Shown here one piece after another: positions 16,698-24,810 of a stretch of 64,000 bases of DNA. The position numbers and the translations under genes are program-made. Each line of letters begins with the position of its first letter. The first letter of the stretch is position 1. The notes under the pieces are model-generated. The model was not told where the DNA came from. It saw only the letters and a program-made list of their open reading frames with translations, and did not search any database. This stretch comes from Limnochordaceae bacterium (GTDB taxonomy: Bacteria; Bacillota; Limnochordia; Limnochordales; DUMU01): assembly GCA_014896305.1 (NCBI GenBank), contig JADBKQ010000001.1, positions 186,001 to 250,000 of the forward strand, given 5' to 3'.

Positions 16698-18158
16698 CTA
16701 GGCCCCTCCCTCGAAACGGACGGTTGGCGGGGAAATGCTCTCGCCCGATCCTACCACCACGGTTTCAACGTTCACCTTGACAGGCAGCGTGCGCAGAATT
16801 TGGGGCCACCGTCGTTCCACTTCGTGCCAGGCTTCCTTGTTCTGGCGATGGAGTACACCGGCGAGCGAGTAGACGTCGGCACCCAGCGGCTGGGTAGCTT
16901 TCAGAACCGAACGAATCTCCTGTTCAATCTGGCGGCTGACCGCTGTAGTCACATCACTCATATCTGTCTCGGTCCCGCGGGCGCGGGTTCCGGAAGGTGT
17001 CCGGATATCGCGCCAACTGTCTTGCTCGACCAGGCGCACCTGCACCCGTAGCCGGATGGATGCCTGGTCCGGACGGACCTGGAGGGAGGGTTTGGCCGAC
17101 TCCACCATGACCGCCACAGTCGCATCGCGCTCTTCGTTGGCAGGTGAGCCACGGGACCGGGGGCGCCGGATCGAAAGGACGATTTCCTGAGATGGCGAGG
17201 TCACCCACAGCAACCCCCTCACCTGGCTGGGCGATAGAAGCGTCACCAGGCGGCCCTCCCGGAACACCCCGGCCCCTTGAATCTGCAAGGTAGCCGCGGG
17301 CACACTGGGCGGGAGAGTCCGTCCCGGTTGGACGACAAGAGCAGGATCGGACCTGGACGGCACGGGTGACCTGCCCCCACCCTGGCTACGGGGCCCTCGC
17401 TGGTTGCTTCCGCCCCTGCTTCCCGGACTCCTGCTGCCGCCTCCTGCAGCCGGCGTATCTGGAGGTGCAGGTTGCGGCAGGGCCACCAGGCCGACCAGCG
17501 GGACGACCGCTGTATGCGATTCGCTGGCCAGGCGGGTCACCAGGCTGTGCAACTCCGTCGGCTGAGCCAGACCCACAGAGCTGGCGACATCGGCAAGACG
17601 GGTCAGTCCTTGACCCAGACTCGCTTCCAACCCCGGTTGGGCAGCCAACAGAACATCCTGGGCCTTGCCCCGAGTCAAAAAGACGAGGGCTGTAGTACGC
17701 AGGTCGGTCTCCCGAGTCCACAGGTCGAGCACAGGCTCGATGCCCTGCCTGGCAGCCTGCTCTCCCACCAAGACGGCGGTGGCATGGTCCCAGTGGATAC
17801 GTCGTGAGACAAAAAGGGCCAGCTTAGCGTGGGCCTCTCGGATCGTGGGCGCCTGCACGGTGACGGTAAAACGAGCGGGACCCCCTCCTCCGCCCCCTCC
17901 GCTGCCGCCGGCACCGGTCGCACCAGTGGCCGCTCCCTGGCTGGCCGTACGAATGAAGCCGGCTGTGTTGATCCATTGTCCGTCCTCGTAGTCGACGGCG
18001 GAAGCAAAGACGATGGCCAGCTCATTGATCTCGGTCCGGTCCCAGCAACCCGCGACCGACAGGCTCAGGCTCAGAGCCGCGGCGACCAGTGCTGCTCCTT
18101 GGCCATAGCGGATCGGTCTGCAGGAGGTCTGGCGTCCTGAGTGGGTGACGATGAACAT
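16698..18158 (-). CDS. Ger(x)C family spore germination lipoprotein
   Basis: The 486-residue protein has a signal sequence ending in the lipobox SVAGC followed by WDRTEINELAIVFASAVDYE, the hallmark of GerC subunits. The C subunit sits on the outer face of the spore inner membrane with GerA and GerB. Two low-complexity inserts are unusual: a glycine run (about 75-95) and a Ser/Gly/Arg/Pro stretch (about 235-285). The rest keeps the GerC pattern to the C-terminal SRQIEQEIRSVLKATQPLGADVYSLAG. The gene begins six bases after gerA ends. Confidence 0.93.
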   Translation of the reverse strand: MFIVTHSGRQTSCRPIRYGQGAALVAAALSLSLSVAGCWDRTEINELAIVFASAVDYEDGQWINTAGFIRTASQGAATGATGAGGSGGGGGGGPARFTVTVQAPTIREAHAKLALFVSRRIHWDHATAVLVGEQAARQGIEPVLDLWTRETDLRTTALVFLTRGKAQDVLLAAQPGLEASLGQGLTRLADVASSVGLAQPTELHSLVTRLASESHTAVVPLVGLVALPQPAPPDTPAAGGGSRSPGSRGGSNQRGPRSQGGGRSPVPSRSDPALVVQPGRTLPPSVPAATLQIQGAGVFREGRLVTLLSPSQVRGLLWVTSPSQEIVLSIRRPRSRGSPANEERDATVAVMVESAKPSLQVRPDQASIRLRVQVRLVEQDSWRDIRTPSGTRARGTETDMSDVTTAVSRQIEQEIRSVLKATQPLGADVYSLAGVLHRQNKEAWHEVERRWPQILRTLPVKVNVETVVVGSGESISPPTVRFEGGA

Positions 18159-18164
18159 TCTGCC

Positions 18165-19940
18165 TCACGACTCCTGTTGCTTGACAGTATCATTATCATT
18201 TGGGCGCCCTGAGCCTGCGGGCGCTGAAGCGATCACCTGCTCCAGCTCCAGGCGGGCAGTGGGATCGACTGGTGGCTGCTGGGGTACCGCCTTGAACGAG
18301 TCGCCGACACCACCCGCTCGTCCGACCCGGCGCACGTCCCGTACCCCAAGTTGAAGAGGTCGGCGAACCTGCATCCACCAGGGAGCCCGCCAGAACGTGT
18401 CACGTTGTTCTGACCAGACCATGGGAGCGTTTGGGAGAAGATACGGTTCGCCAAAAGAGCGTAACCCGGTCAAATGAATGATGATCCCGAGCAACCCCAG
18501 GAGAATGCCGGTGAGACCGAATAGACTGGCCAGCAGGAGCATGCCCAGGCCAAGCCAGCGGATGGCGTTACTCAAGTTGTATGCGGGAATGACGAACGAC
18601 CCCAGGGCGGTGAGCGAGGCGAAAATCACCATCGTGGCAGAGACCAGGCCTGCTGCCACTGCCGCTTGCCCGATCACGATAGCGCCAACGATGGTCACCG
18701 CCGAGCCCACTGGGCGTGGCAGGCGCACGCCGGCCTCGATCAGGATCTGGAAAACGACGGACATCATCAACGCTTCTACGATGGCAGGATAGGGCACTGC
18801 TTCCCGCTGCTGGGCAATGGCCAGCATCAACGGGGTAGGGATCAGTTCGCTCTGGTAGGCTGTCAACGCGACGTATAGAGCCGGCAACAGCAGCGTCAAC
18901 GCCATGCCGGTGTAGCGAACCAGCCGGGTGGGGAGCGACAATACCCAGTTGCCGTAATAGTCGTCAGCGGCCTGCATCAGCATGTTGAGAGTCGCTGGCA
19001 CAATGAGCGCCATCGGGGTTCCATCCGTGAGAATGGCCACCCGTCCCTCCAGCAGGCTGGCGGTGACCCGGTCTGGCCGCTCGGTGTGCATGACCTGTGG
19101 AAAGGGCGAGAAGGGGTCATCGACGATCCATTCTTCCAGATACCCACTCTCGAGCACGGCATCCATTTCCACGCGCCGGAGACGTTGTTTGACTTCTTCG
19201 ACCAGCTCCGGCCTGGCTACGTCCCGCAGCCAAGCCAGGGTTATGCTGGTATTTGTCGAAGTGCCGACCCGAATCCGCTCCAGCATCAGGTCCGGTGTGC
19301 GCAAGCGTCGCCGCACCAAGGCGGTGTTGGTTCGCAGGTTCTCCGTGAACCCCTCGCGCGGCCCTCGCAACACCGTCTCGGTTTCGGGTTCGCTGATGTC
19401 TCGTTTTTCCCAGCCCTCGGTACTGGCGATCAAAGCTTGTTCCCATTGGTCGGATACGATGACGGTGGCGCCGTCCAGCAATGCCAGGGTGAGCACATGG
19501 GGATCGCCTGCTTGTTTCAGCCGATCCGAGCCGACCAGCAGGTTCTTGGTGTCGGAGAGGGTGACTGGCGTGGGGGGCTTACCGGTTTGACGCAGCCGAC
19601 GCGAGGCACTTTGCAGGTGACTGACGATCATGTCCTGGATGCTGGACCGGTCGACCAAGCCATCGATGAAGACGACGACGATCGTCTGGTTACCAATGAC
19701 CAGCGTCCGCTTTATCAGATCCTCTGGCCGTCCCAGATACCCCTCCGTCTGCTCCAGCAAAGGAATGGTTGGCGTTCCCTGACCAGATTCACCTTGTGAT
19801 TGCGAAAGGGTACTGGAAGTCTTTCCACCTCGATTTGCCGTGCGCGAGCCTGAAGGAGGCGAACCCGCCCCCCCCACGGAGGCAGATCCCGGCTTACTCC
19901 ATCGGCGTTGAATCTGTCGAATCAGAGCAGGCCAGCGCAT
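18165..19940 (-). CDS. GerA family spore germination receptor subunit
   Basis: The 591-residue protein has a Ser/Gly-rich N-terminal region, the soluble GerA domain (EDLIKRTLVIGNQTIVVVFIDGLVD, then ESGYLEEWIVDDPFSPFPQ) and four to five membrane helices between about 320 and 500. This is the A subunit of a germinant receptor, which forms a ligand-gated ion channel in the spore inner membrane. The ATG has GGGGAG nine bases upstream. It heads the transcript gerA-gerC-small membrane protein and is divergent from two gerB-type genes; in most Bacillus operons A, B and C are collinear. The ligand is unknown. Confidence 0.95.
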   Translation of the reverse strand: MRWPALIRQIQRRWSKPGSASVGGAGSPPSGSRTANRGGKTSSTLSQSQGESGQGTPTIPLLEQTEGYLGRPEDLIKRTLVIGNQTIVVVFIDGLVDRSSIQDMIVSHLQSASRRLRQTGKPPTPVTLSDTKNLLVGSDRLKQAGDPHVLTLALLDGATVIVSDQWEQALIASTEGWEKRDISEPETETVLRGPREGFTENLRTNTALVRRRLRTPDLMLERIRVGTSTNTSITLAWLRDVARPELVEEVKQRLRRVEMDAVLESGYLEEWIVDDPFSPFPQVMHTERPDRVTASLLEGRVAILTDGTPMALIVPATLNMLMQAADDYYGNWVLSLPTRLVRYTGMALTLLLPALYVALTAYQSELIPTPLMLAIAQQREAVPYPAIVEALMMSVVFQILIEAGVRLPRPVGSAVTIVGAIVIGQAAVAAGLVSATMVIFASLTALGSFVIPAYNLSNAIRWLGLGMLLLASLFGLTGILLGLLGIIIHLTGLRSFGEPYLLPNAPMVWSEQRDTFWRAPWWMQVRRPLQLGVRDVRRVGRAGGVGDSFKAVPQQPPVDPTARLELEQVIASAPAGSGRPNDNDTVKQQES

Positions 19941-20072
19941 ATCTGTCGTCTCCCCTAGTTGCTAATAACGCCAAGCGGGGCACCACTATATCGAGCGAGT
20001 GCACCGCACAAGGATAGAGTGCGCGACAACTGTGCCCGTCCACGTGGAAGCACATGGAAAGGGGAGATCAGG

Positions 20073-21239
20073 CTGCAGACGTCCCGGATTACTCCCCGTC
20101 AGATTCTTTTCCTTGCCATGGGGACTCTGACGGGAACCTCGACTCTCCTCTTACCAGCGCCAGTCGCTGGATCTGATCAGTGGCTGGCCATCTTGATGGG
20201 AGCGGCTCTGGGCTTGGCCTTGACCTTTGTTTACCAAAGTCTCTGGAAGGCGTTGCGCAGGGTGCAAGGCGAGAACTTACCACACACAGCGGCTACACAA
20301 CCTGCACCCGTTAACCCGGGAATGTTCGTACGCGCAGCGGGTCCCGCTTGGGGGCGCATCTTAGCCTTCCTTTATTGGGGCTTTTTCACCCACCTGGCTG
20401 CCTTGGTTCTCCGCAATCTGGTTACCAGCATCGGCTCCGAGGTGCTGCCTCGCACACCCACACCGGTATTGGTCACAGCTTTCCTTGCGCTGGCCGTCTG
20501 GTCCGCCAGCCAGGGAACAGAAGGAGTGGCCCGGCTGGCAGAAGCGATCATTCCAATGACCTACCTTGCTTCCTTTGTCATTATTGGGCTGAGCATCATC
20601 ACACCCCACCTGGTCGATCTTCGCCGCCTCCTGCCAGCCTTCGACCGAAGTTGGCAGCCGGTGGTCCAGGGAAGCTGGGAGGCCTTTACTTTCCCCTTTG
20701 CCGAACTGGTGGCGCTCCTTCCTTTCGGCCTGGCCAGCCGCCCCCCGGAGCGGACGGCTGCCATGGTTCGCCGGGGCATTGTATTGACCGCGGTCATGCT
20801 GATGCTGATGGCTGCCAGGACCCTGGCTGCGCTGGGACCGGCTGAGGTCAGCCGTTACGTGTTTCCTGGTTTCATTGCTACCGAACTGATCGAGGTGGGG
20901 GGATTCGTTGAACGAATCGATGCGGTCGCCTTGTTCATCTGGATCAATGCGGGCTTCGTCAAACTGACACTGACCTTACTGGCTGCCGCACAAAGTCTTT
21001 TTGACCTGTTAGGACTGGAACGACGCGAGGAGACGACGCCTCTCCTCCTGTCCCTGGGGCTGGTCGTGGGAGCGCTCACCACCGGTCTGTACAGCAGCCC
21101 GGTGGACATGGTTATCTTTGCGAAATGCACCTACCCGGTATATGCGCCTGTTTTCGAGGTTTTGGGACCTTTCCTCTTACTGACCCTGGCGCGACGACGT
21201 AACCTGAGCGCCCAGCCGGTTACCCCCCAGCGGGAATAG
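20073..21239 (+). CDS. GerB family (GerAB/ArcD-like) germination permease, copy 1
   Basis: The product has ten or so membrane helices with the APC-transporter-like GerB pattern (ITPRQILFLAMGTLTGTSTL, EGVARLAEAIIPMTYLASFV, GGFVERIDAVALFIWINAGF). GerB binds the nutrient germinant. The open frame runs back to 19959 but has no good ATG; GGGGAG at 20061-20066 stands six bases before a CTG at 20073, and the paralogue downstream starts at the equivalent residue, so I favour CTG initiation. An in-frame GTG at 20019 is the alternative. It is divergent from gerA and is followed after 14 bases by a second gerB. Confidence 0.88.
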   Translation: MQTSRITPRQILFLAMGTLTGTSTLLLPAPVAGSDQWLAILMGAALGLALTFVYQSLWKALRRVQGENLPHTAATQPAPVNPGMFVRAAGPAWGRILAFLYWGFFTHLAALVLRNLVTSIGSEVLPRTPTPVLVTAFLALAVWSASQGTEGVARLAEAIIPMTYLASFVIIGLSIITPHLVDLRRLLPAFDRSWQPVVQGSWEAFTFPFAELVALLPFGLASRPPERTAAMVRRGIVLTAVMLMLMAARTLAALGPAEVSRYVFPGFIATELIEVGGFVERIDAVALFIWINAGFVKLTLTLLAAAQSLFDLLGLERREETTPLLLSLGLVVGALTTGLYSSPVDMVIFAKCTYPVYAPVFEVLGPFLLLTLARRRNLSAQPVTPQRE

Positions 21240-21253
21240 AAGAAGGGATTGGC

Positions 21254-22462
21254 GTGCAAGGGCTCATATCCGCTCGGCAGACCTACATCCTTGCCATCGG
21301 GCTGCTCACTGGGACATCCACTCTGGTCCCCGTGGCGGCACCGGCCGGCGCTGACCGCTGGTTGGCCATCTTGCTGGCGGCCGGAGTGGCTCTGGGTTAT
21401 GTAAGGATCTGGCAGGCCTTAGTTGAGCAGGCGGCGGTGCCAGCCTTTCTCCCGCCGGTTGGGACAGATCCTGCTCAGCCAGGACCAACAACGCCCGACG
21501 GGATCTGGTCCTCCCTGGCTGGGCCGGTCACCGGTCGTCTCCTGGCCTCAGTGTACCTTCTGTTTTTCATTCATCTGGAGGCGATGACGCTGCATGAGAT
21601 CACCACCATCATTGGTACCGTGCCGCTTCCTCGCACTCCCAGACCCATCTTGAGCGTGCTCTTCTTGGGGCTAGCGGTCTGGGCTGCCAGCCAGGAAATC
21701 GAAGGAGTCGCCCGTCTGGCCGAAGTAGTGATCCCGCTCTCTTTTGCTGCTTCAGCCATCGTTCTGGTACTGAGTTTCCTTACCCCCCACTTAGTCGAGA
21801 TCGACAGGCTGTTGCCCGTTCTCGACCATGGCTGGCGTCCACTGGCCCAGGGTCTCTTCTCCGCCCTCGCCTTTCCCCTGGGTGAATTGGTCACGCTCCT
21901 GCCCTTTGCAGCGTCCTACCGCCACCCCCAACGGTGGGAGGGATCGGTGGTGCGAGCCATTGGCCTCGTGGGGCTTCTTTTGATTGGCCTGAGCATCCGC
22001 AATGTGGGGGTGCTGGGCGTAGAGGAAGTATCGCGGCTACCTTTTCCCGGCCTGGTCGCGGTGGAGCTAGTCCAGATAGGGCACTTCATCGAGCGCATCG
22101 AAGCTCTCGCTCTGTTTGTCTGGGTCAACGGCAGTTTCGTGAAACTGACGGTGGGCTTATTAGCGGCCCAACGGTCACTCCTGGAGATGCTGGGCATCCC
22201 ATTATCCAGTCCCCAACCCGTCTCTTCGCGACTGCTTATAGCACTTGCCTTTACGGTGGGGGCGCTTTCCACCGGACTATACAAAACCGTGATGGACGCG
22301 ACCCATTTCCTCAGCGAAGCCTATCCGCTCTACGCTCTTCTTTTTGAACTGGTCATTCCGGCTGTTTTGCTGGCAACCCTCTTTCGCCGTCGTCGCCAGC
22401 CCGTCCGGGCTGACCAGCCCCAACCGACCAGCCGGGGCGGGGACGGTCCAGGCGCGCAGTGA
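21254..22462 (+). CDS. GerB family germination permease, copy 2
   Basis: This 402-residue paralogue is clearly homologous to its neighbour along the whole length (QTYILAIGLLTGTSTLVPVA, EGVARLAEVVIPLSFAAS, HFIERIEALALFVWVNGSF, FTVGALSTGLYKTVMDATHF). The GTG start follows AAGAAGGG. The pair arose by tandem duplication but has diverged substantially, so the two B subunits probably recognise different germinants or form a heteromeric receptor with the single GerA and GerC encoded divergently. The C-terminus is hydrophilic and Arg/Pro-rich. The stop lies 15 bases from the convergent adenosine-specific kinase. Confidence 0.93.
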   Translation: MQGLISARQTYILAIGLLTGTSTLVPVAAPAGADRWLAILLAAGVALGYVRIWQALVEQAAVPAFLPPVGTDPAQPGPTTPDGIWSSLAGPVTGRLLASVYLLFFIHLEAMTLHEITTIIGTVPLPRTPRPILSVLFLGLAVWAASQEIEGVARLAEVVIPLSFAASAIVLVLSFLTPHLVEIDRLLPVLDHGWRPLAQGLFSALAFPLGELVTLLPFAASYRHPQRWEGSVVRAIGLVGLLLIGLSIRNVGVLGVEEVSRLPFPGLVAVELVQIGHFIERIEALALFVWVNGSFVKLTVGLLAAQRSLLEMLGIPLSSPQPVSSRLLIALAFTVGALSTGLYKTVMDATHFLSEAYPLYALLFELVIPAVLLATLFRRRRQPVRADQPQPTSRGGDGPGAQ

Positions 22463-22477
22463 CCGCCTGGTGACCGC

Positions 22478-23011
22478 TCAGAGTTTGTAACCAAAACGCC
22501 GCAGAAGAGAGTGCCGTTCTTGCTTCTCCATATCCCCTTCCACTCCCACCGGCGGTTGCCCGTCGATGACCCCCAGGATCCCCCGCCCTTGCTCGGAGAC
22601 GGCGATCACCACCTGCACCGGGTTGGCAGAGGCGCAAAACAGCCCAACCACTTCCGGTACCTGGCGGATGGCCGGGATGACATTGATGGGGAAGGCGTTC
22701 TCCAGGAACACGATGAACGAGTGGCCTGCCCCAATCCGGATGGCATTCTCCTCGGCCAGTTTCACAAGATGGGGGGCATTGCCTGCGCTGCGTACCAACC
22801 TGGCTCCGGACGCTTCGCAAAACGCCAGGCCAAAACGAATGCTGGTGCCTACCCCCACGATGGCCTCGTAGAGGTCCTCCACGGTTTTGATGAAATGGGA
22901 TTGTCCTAGGATGAAGTTAGTATCCTCCGGCTTTTGAATGGCCACCAGCTCCAGACGAAAAGCGCTGTCGGGCTTCTGGTTGCTTTCTCCACTCGTTGGC
23001 TCAGCTGCCAT
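22478..23011 (-). CDS. Adenosine-specific kinase family protein (DUF355)
   Basis: The 177-residue protein has a short polar start and then the complete family pattern: LVAIQKPEDTNFILGQSHFI, RFGLAFCEASGARLVR, AGHSFIVFLENAFPINV, GLFCASANPVQVVIA, GILGVIDGQPPVG and a C-terminal RRFGYKL. Members from archaea and thermophilic bacteria bind adenosine and were reported to phosphorylate it, but the physiological role is poorly known. Strong GGGAGGAGG precedes the ATG. It lies downstream of the redox genes on the same strand, with 39 or more bases between it and the next gene. Confidence 0.9.
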   Translation of the reverse strand: MAAEPTSGESNQKPDSAFRLELVAIQKPEDTNFILGQSHFIKTVEDLYEAIVGVGTSIRFGLAFCEASGARLVRSAGNAPHLVKLAEENAIRIGAGHSFIVFLENAFPINVIPAIRQVPEVVGLFCASANPVQVVIAVSEQGRGILGVIDGQPPVGVEGDMEKQERHSLLRRFGYKL

Positions 23012-23049
23012 AGGGTAAACCTCCTCCCTGAATCCTTGGGCCAGGTTTC

Positions 23050-23412
23050 CTAAGACGAAACAGCATCTTCGGGCGGTGAGGGCCTCTCAGACGGCGGGGT
23101 TGGCTTGCTCCCACCCTTGTCTGGGGGCACCGGGCCCCGCACCCCCAGCCGCAAAAGCCACCCGCCGGGAAGCAGGAGCAGTAAGCCGACGACAATCCGT
23201 ACAAGGGCCTCTACCCGTACAGACGGATCCGATGGATCCAGTTGCTCCACCCGCCGGGACAACCAGAGCCAGGGGGCAGGGTCATGCTGGGCCCAAACCC
23301 AGAGCGCCATACCGTTCAACGACTGCAGTAAGCCAGCTCCGAGCAACGCTGCCCCACCCAGCAGCCGCGCCAGCCGCCGGCCCGCCGCCCCCTTCGCCCT
23401 CCCGTTGAACAC
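23050..23412 (-). CDS. Hypothetical two-helix membrane protein
   Basis: I do not recognise this protein. It has a basic start, a hydrophobic helix (LLGGAALLGAGLLQSLNGMALWVWAQ cut across the membrane), a short loop with SRRVEQLDPSDPSVRVEAL, a second helix (IVVGLLLLLPGGWLLRLGV) and a Pro/Ser-rich tail. The GTG start at 23412 has AAGGA about ten bases ahead; the frame stays open to a TTG at 23472. It sits between pdo1 and the adenosine-specific kinase on the same strand. Codon pattern and amphipathic layout look like a real gene. Confidence 0.6.
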   Translation of the reverse strand: MFNGRAKGAAGRRLARLLGGAALLGAGLLQSLNGMALWVWAQHDPAPWLWLSRRVEQLDPSDPSVRVEALVRIVVGLLLLLPGGWLLRLGVRGPVPPDKGGSKPTPPSERPSPPEDAVSS

Positions 23413-23520
23413 CCTTACACCGTCCTTCGCTTCCGAACCATCGCTATCCCAAGCGCAATCTCCTCGCCCCAACCGACCGGCGCTACCGCAGGCATCTCGG
23501 TCTTGCGCCTCGGTCGCAGA

Positions 23521-24231
23521 CTACCCCTTTGCCGGGACTTCACCGGTATTATCCGCAAGGATTTCTTTCAACGCTTGCACCAGGTGTTCCTCCGGAACGG
23601 CTCCCTCGATGTATTGGCTTTCGTTGATGACCGTAAGCGGGACTCCCATGACTTCGTAACGGGCCGCCAATTCCTGAAACTCCATGGCCTCGATCATGTC
23701 CCCTTGTACCCAGGGGCTTTCCAGTGCCATCTGATGTGCCAGGCGAACGGCCTGCGGGCAGTAGGGGCAGGTGGGCGTGACAAATACCTGGAGGTGCACG
23801 GGAGCCTTCAACGTCGCCAGGAACTCTTTGGTCTCCTGGCTAAGACGGCTGGCTCGCTGGCCGACGTCGAGCAAGTCCTCCAGCAACGTGGCAAACTCAT
23901 AGCCGCTGGGAAGTCCATAGAAACGGACACGGGTATCGGAGCCGTCCCCGGCTAGCAGCACCAAGGCAGGCACCTTGTCTACACCAAACGCCTGGGCCTT
24001 CTCCGGTTGCTTTTTGAGCTCCACCACTTCTGCGGATAGCAGGGGTGACAGCTCTGCCAGTTCCTGAACCAGAGCGGCGGCCTCCTTGCAGTAGGGGCAA
24101 GGAGGACTGGCCTGCCCGGGGAGGATCAGAGGCGAAGGGCTGTCAGTAAACAGAAGCATCTTGACCGGGCCGGCCAAAGATTCCAACCGCTCTGCCACCG
24201 CCTGGCGGTCTTTCTCTTTCAAAATCGGCAT
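23521..24231 (-). CDS. Protein disulfide oxidoreductase with two thioredoxin folds (PDO1)
   Basis: The 236-residue protein is a tandem of two thioredoxin-like domains, each with an active CxxC: CPYC at 45-48 and CPYC at 155-158. It matches the PDO family of thermophiles, which makes or reshuffles disulfides in cytosolic proteins and can take electrons from thioredoxin reductase. It starts 18 bases after the CsoR-family regulator gene, so regulator and PDO1 form one transcript governed by the palindrome at 24702-24719. A paralogue lacking the first CxxC is encoded at 31257-31949. Confidence 0.9.
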   Translation of the reverse strand: MPILKEKDRQAVAERLESLAGPVKMLLFTDSPSPLILPGQASPPCPYCKEAAALVQELAELSPLLSAEVVELKKQPEKAQAFGVDKVPALVLLAGDGSDTRVRFYGLPSGYEFATLLEDLLDVGQRASRLSQETKEFLATLKAPVHLQVFVTPTCPYCPQAVRLAHQMALESPWVQGDMIEAMEFQELAARYEVMGVPLTVINESQYIEGAVPEEHLVQALKEILADNTGEVPAKG

Positions 24232-24249
24232 TCTTCGTGTCTCCCTTCG

Positions 24250-24609
24250 CTACGACAACCGCAGCATGAGATCGGTGGTCCGCTGTACCGCTTCTTCCAA
24301 GTCCATCTTATCCACCAGGCACTTTTCCATGTGACTGGCGACGATGGCCATGGCCACACGGCTGATCGCCTCCCGCATGGCCACCAGCTGGGTGATCACT
24401 TCCTCACACGGCCTGCCCTCCTGCAGCATTCGTTGGACTCCGCGCGCTTGCCCCTCGATTCGTTTCATCCGGTCGATCAGCCGGTGAACCTCCGCGGGTC
24501 TTCTTGCCGCCGCGCCAGAATCCTGCGATGCCGGAGCAGACAGCGAAGTTGAGGCAGTCTGCGGGTCTGCACTCTCTCCCCTCTGATTCGGCTCCTCGGC
24601 ATTCATCAT
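24250..24609 (-). CDS. csoR: CsoR/CstR-family metal- or persulfide-sensing repressor
   Basis: This 119-residue all-helical repressor has a disordered Ser/Ala-rich N-terminus (about 38 residues) and the DUF156 core RLIDRMKRIEGQARGVQRML. The sensor positions are Cys68 (GRPCEEV), His93 and Cys97 (SHMEKC), the Cys-His-Cys set of copper CsoR; CstR persulfide sensors keep only the two cysteines. The start at 24609 has GGGGAGG upstream. It is the first gene before pdo1. The 16-bp palindrome 24703-24718 just downstream of the predicted transcription start should be its own operator, and identical half-sites occur at two other loci. The inducer (Cu(I), persulfide or another ligand) is not settled by sequence. 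Confidence 0.9.
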   Translation of the reverse strand: MMNAEEPNQRGESADPQTASTSLSAPASQDSGAAARRPAEVHRLIDRMKRIEGQARGVQRMLQEGRPCEEVITQLVAMREAISRVAMAIVASHMEKCLVDKMDLEEAVQRTTDLMLRLS

Positions 24610-24701
24610 GGGCCTGCCTCCCCTTATTGACTTGCCGCTGATCAGGCTCTTTCCGAATCCAGTACACCTGACAACATGGTAACAGCCGGAGTTGGCGAAT
24701 A

Positions 24702-24719
24702 CATACCCCTTAGGGTATG
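24702..24719. promoter_or_regulatory. CsoR/CstR-type operator before csoR-pdo1
   Basis: CATACCC-CTTA-GGGTATG is a perfect inverted repeat; its core has the layout ATACC-N6-GGTAT of known CsoR/CstR operators. It lies just downstream of the predicted start of transcription and about 93 bases before the csoR start codon. Confidence 0.75.
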
Positions 24720-24732
24720 AACCCCCTTGTCG

Positions 24733-24761
24733 GTTATACCATTGACGCGGCACAAGGGCAA
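24733..24761 (-). promoter_or_regulatory. Sigma-A-like promoter of csoR-pdo1
   Basis: On the minus strand TTGCCC (24756-24761) and TATAAC (24733-24738) are 17 bases apart. Transcription would begin near 24726, placing the palindrome at roughly +7 to +24. Confidence 0.55.
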
Positions 24762-24810
24762 GGAAGCTGGAAAGTAAGACCCAGGCGAACGCCGGCAGAC
24801 GCACGTGCGA

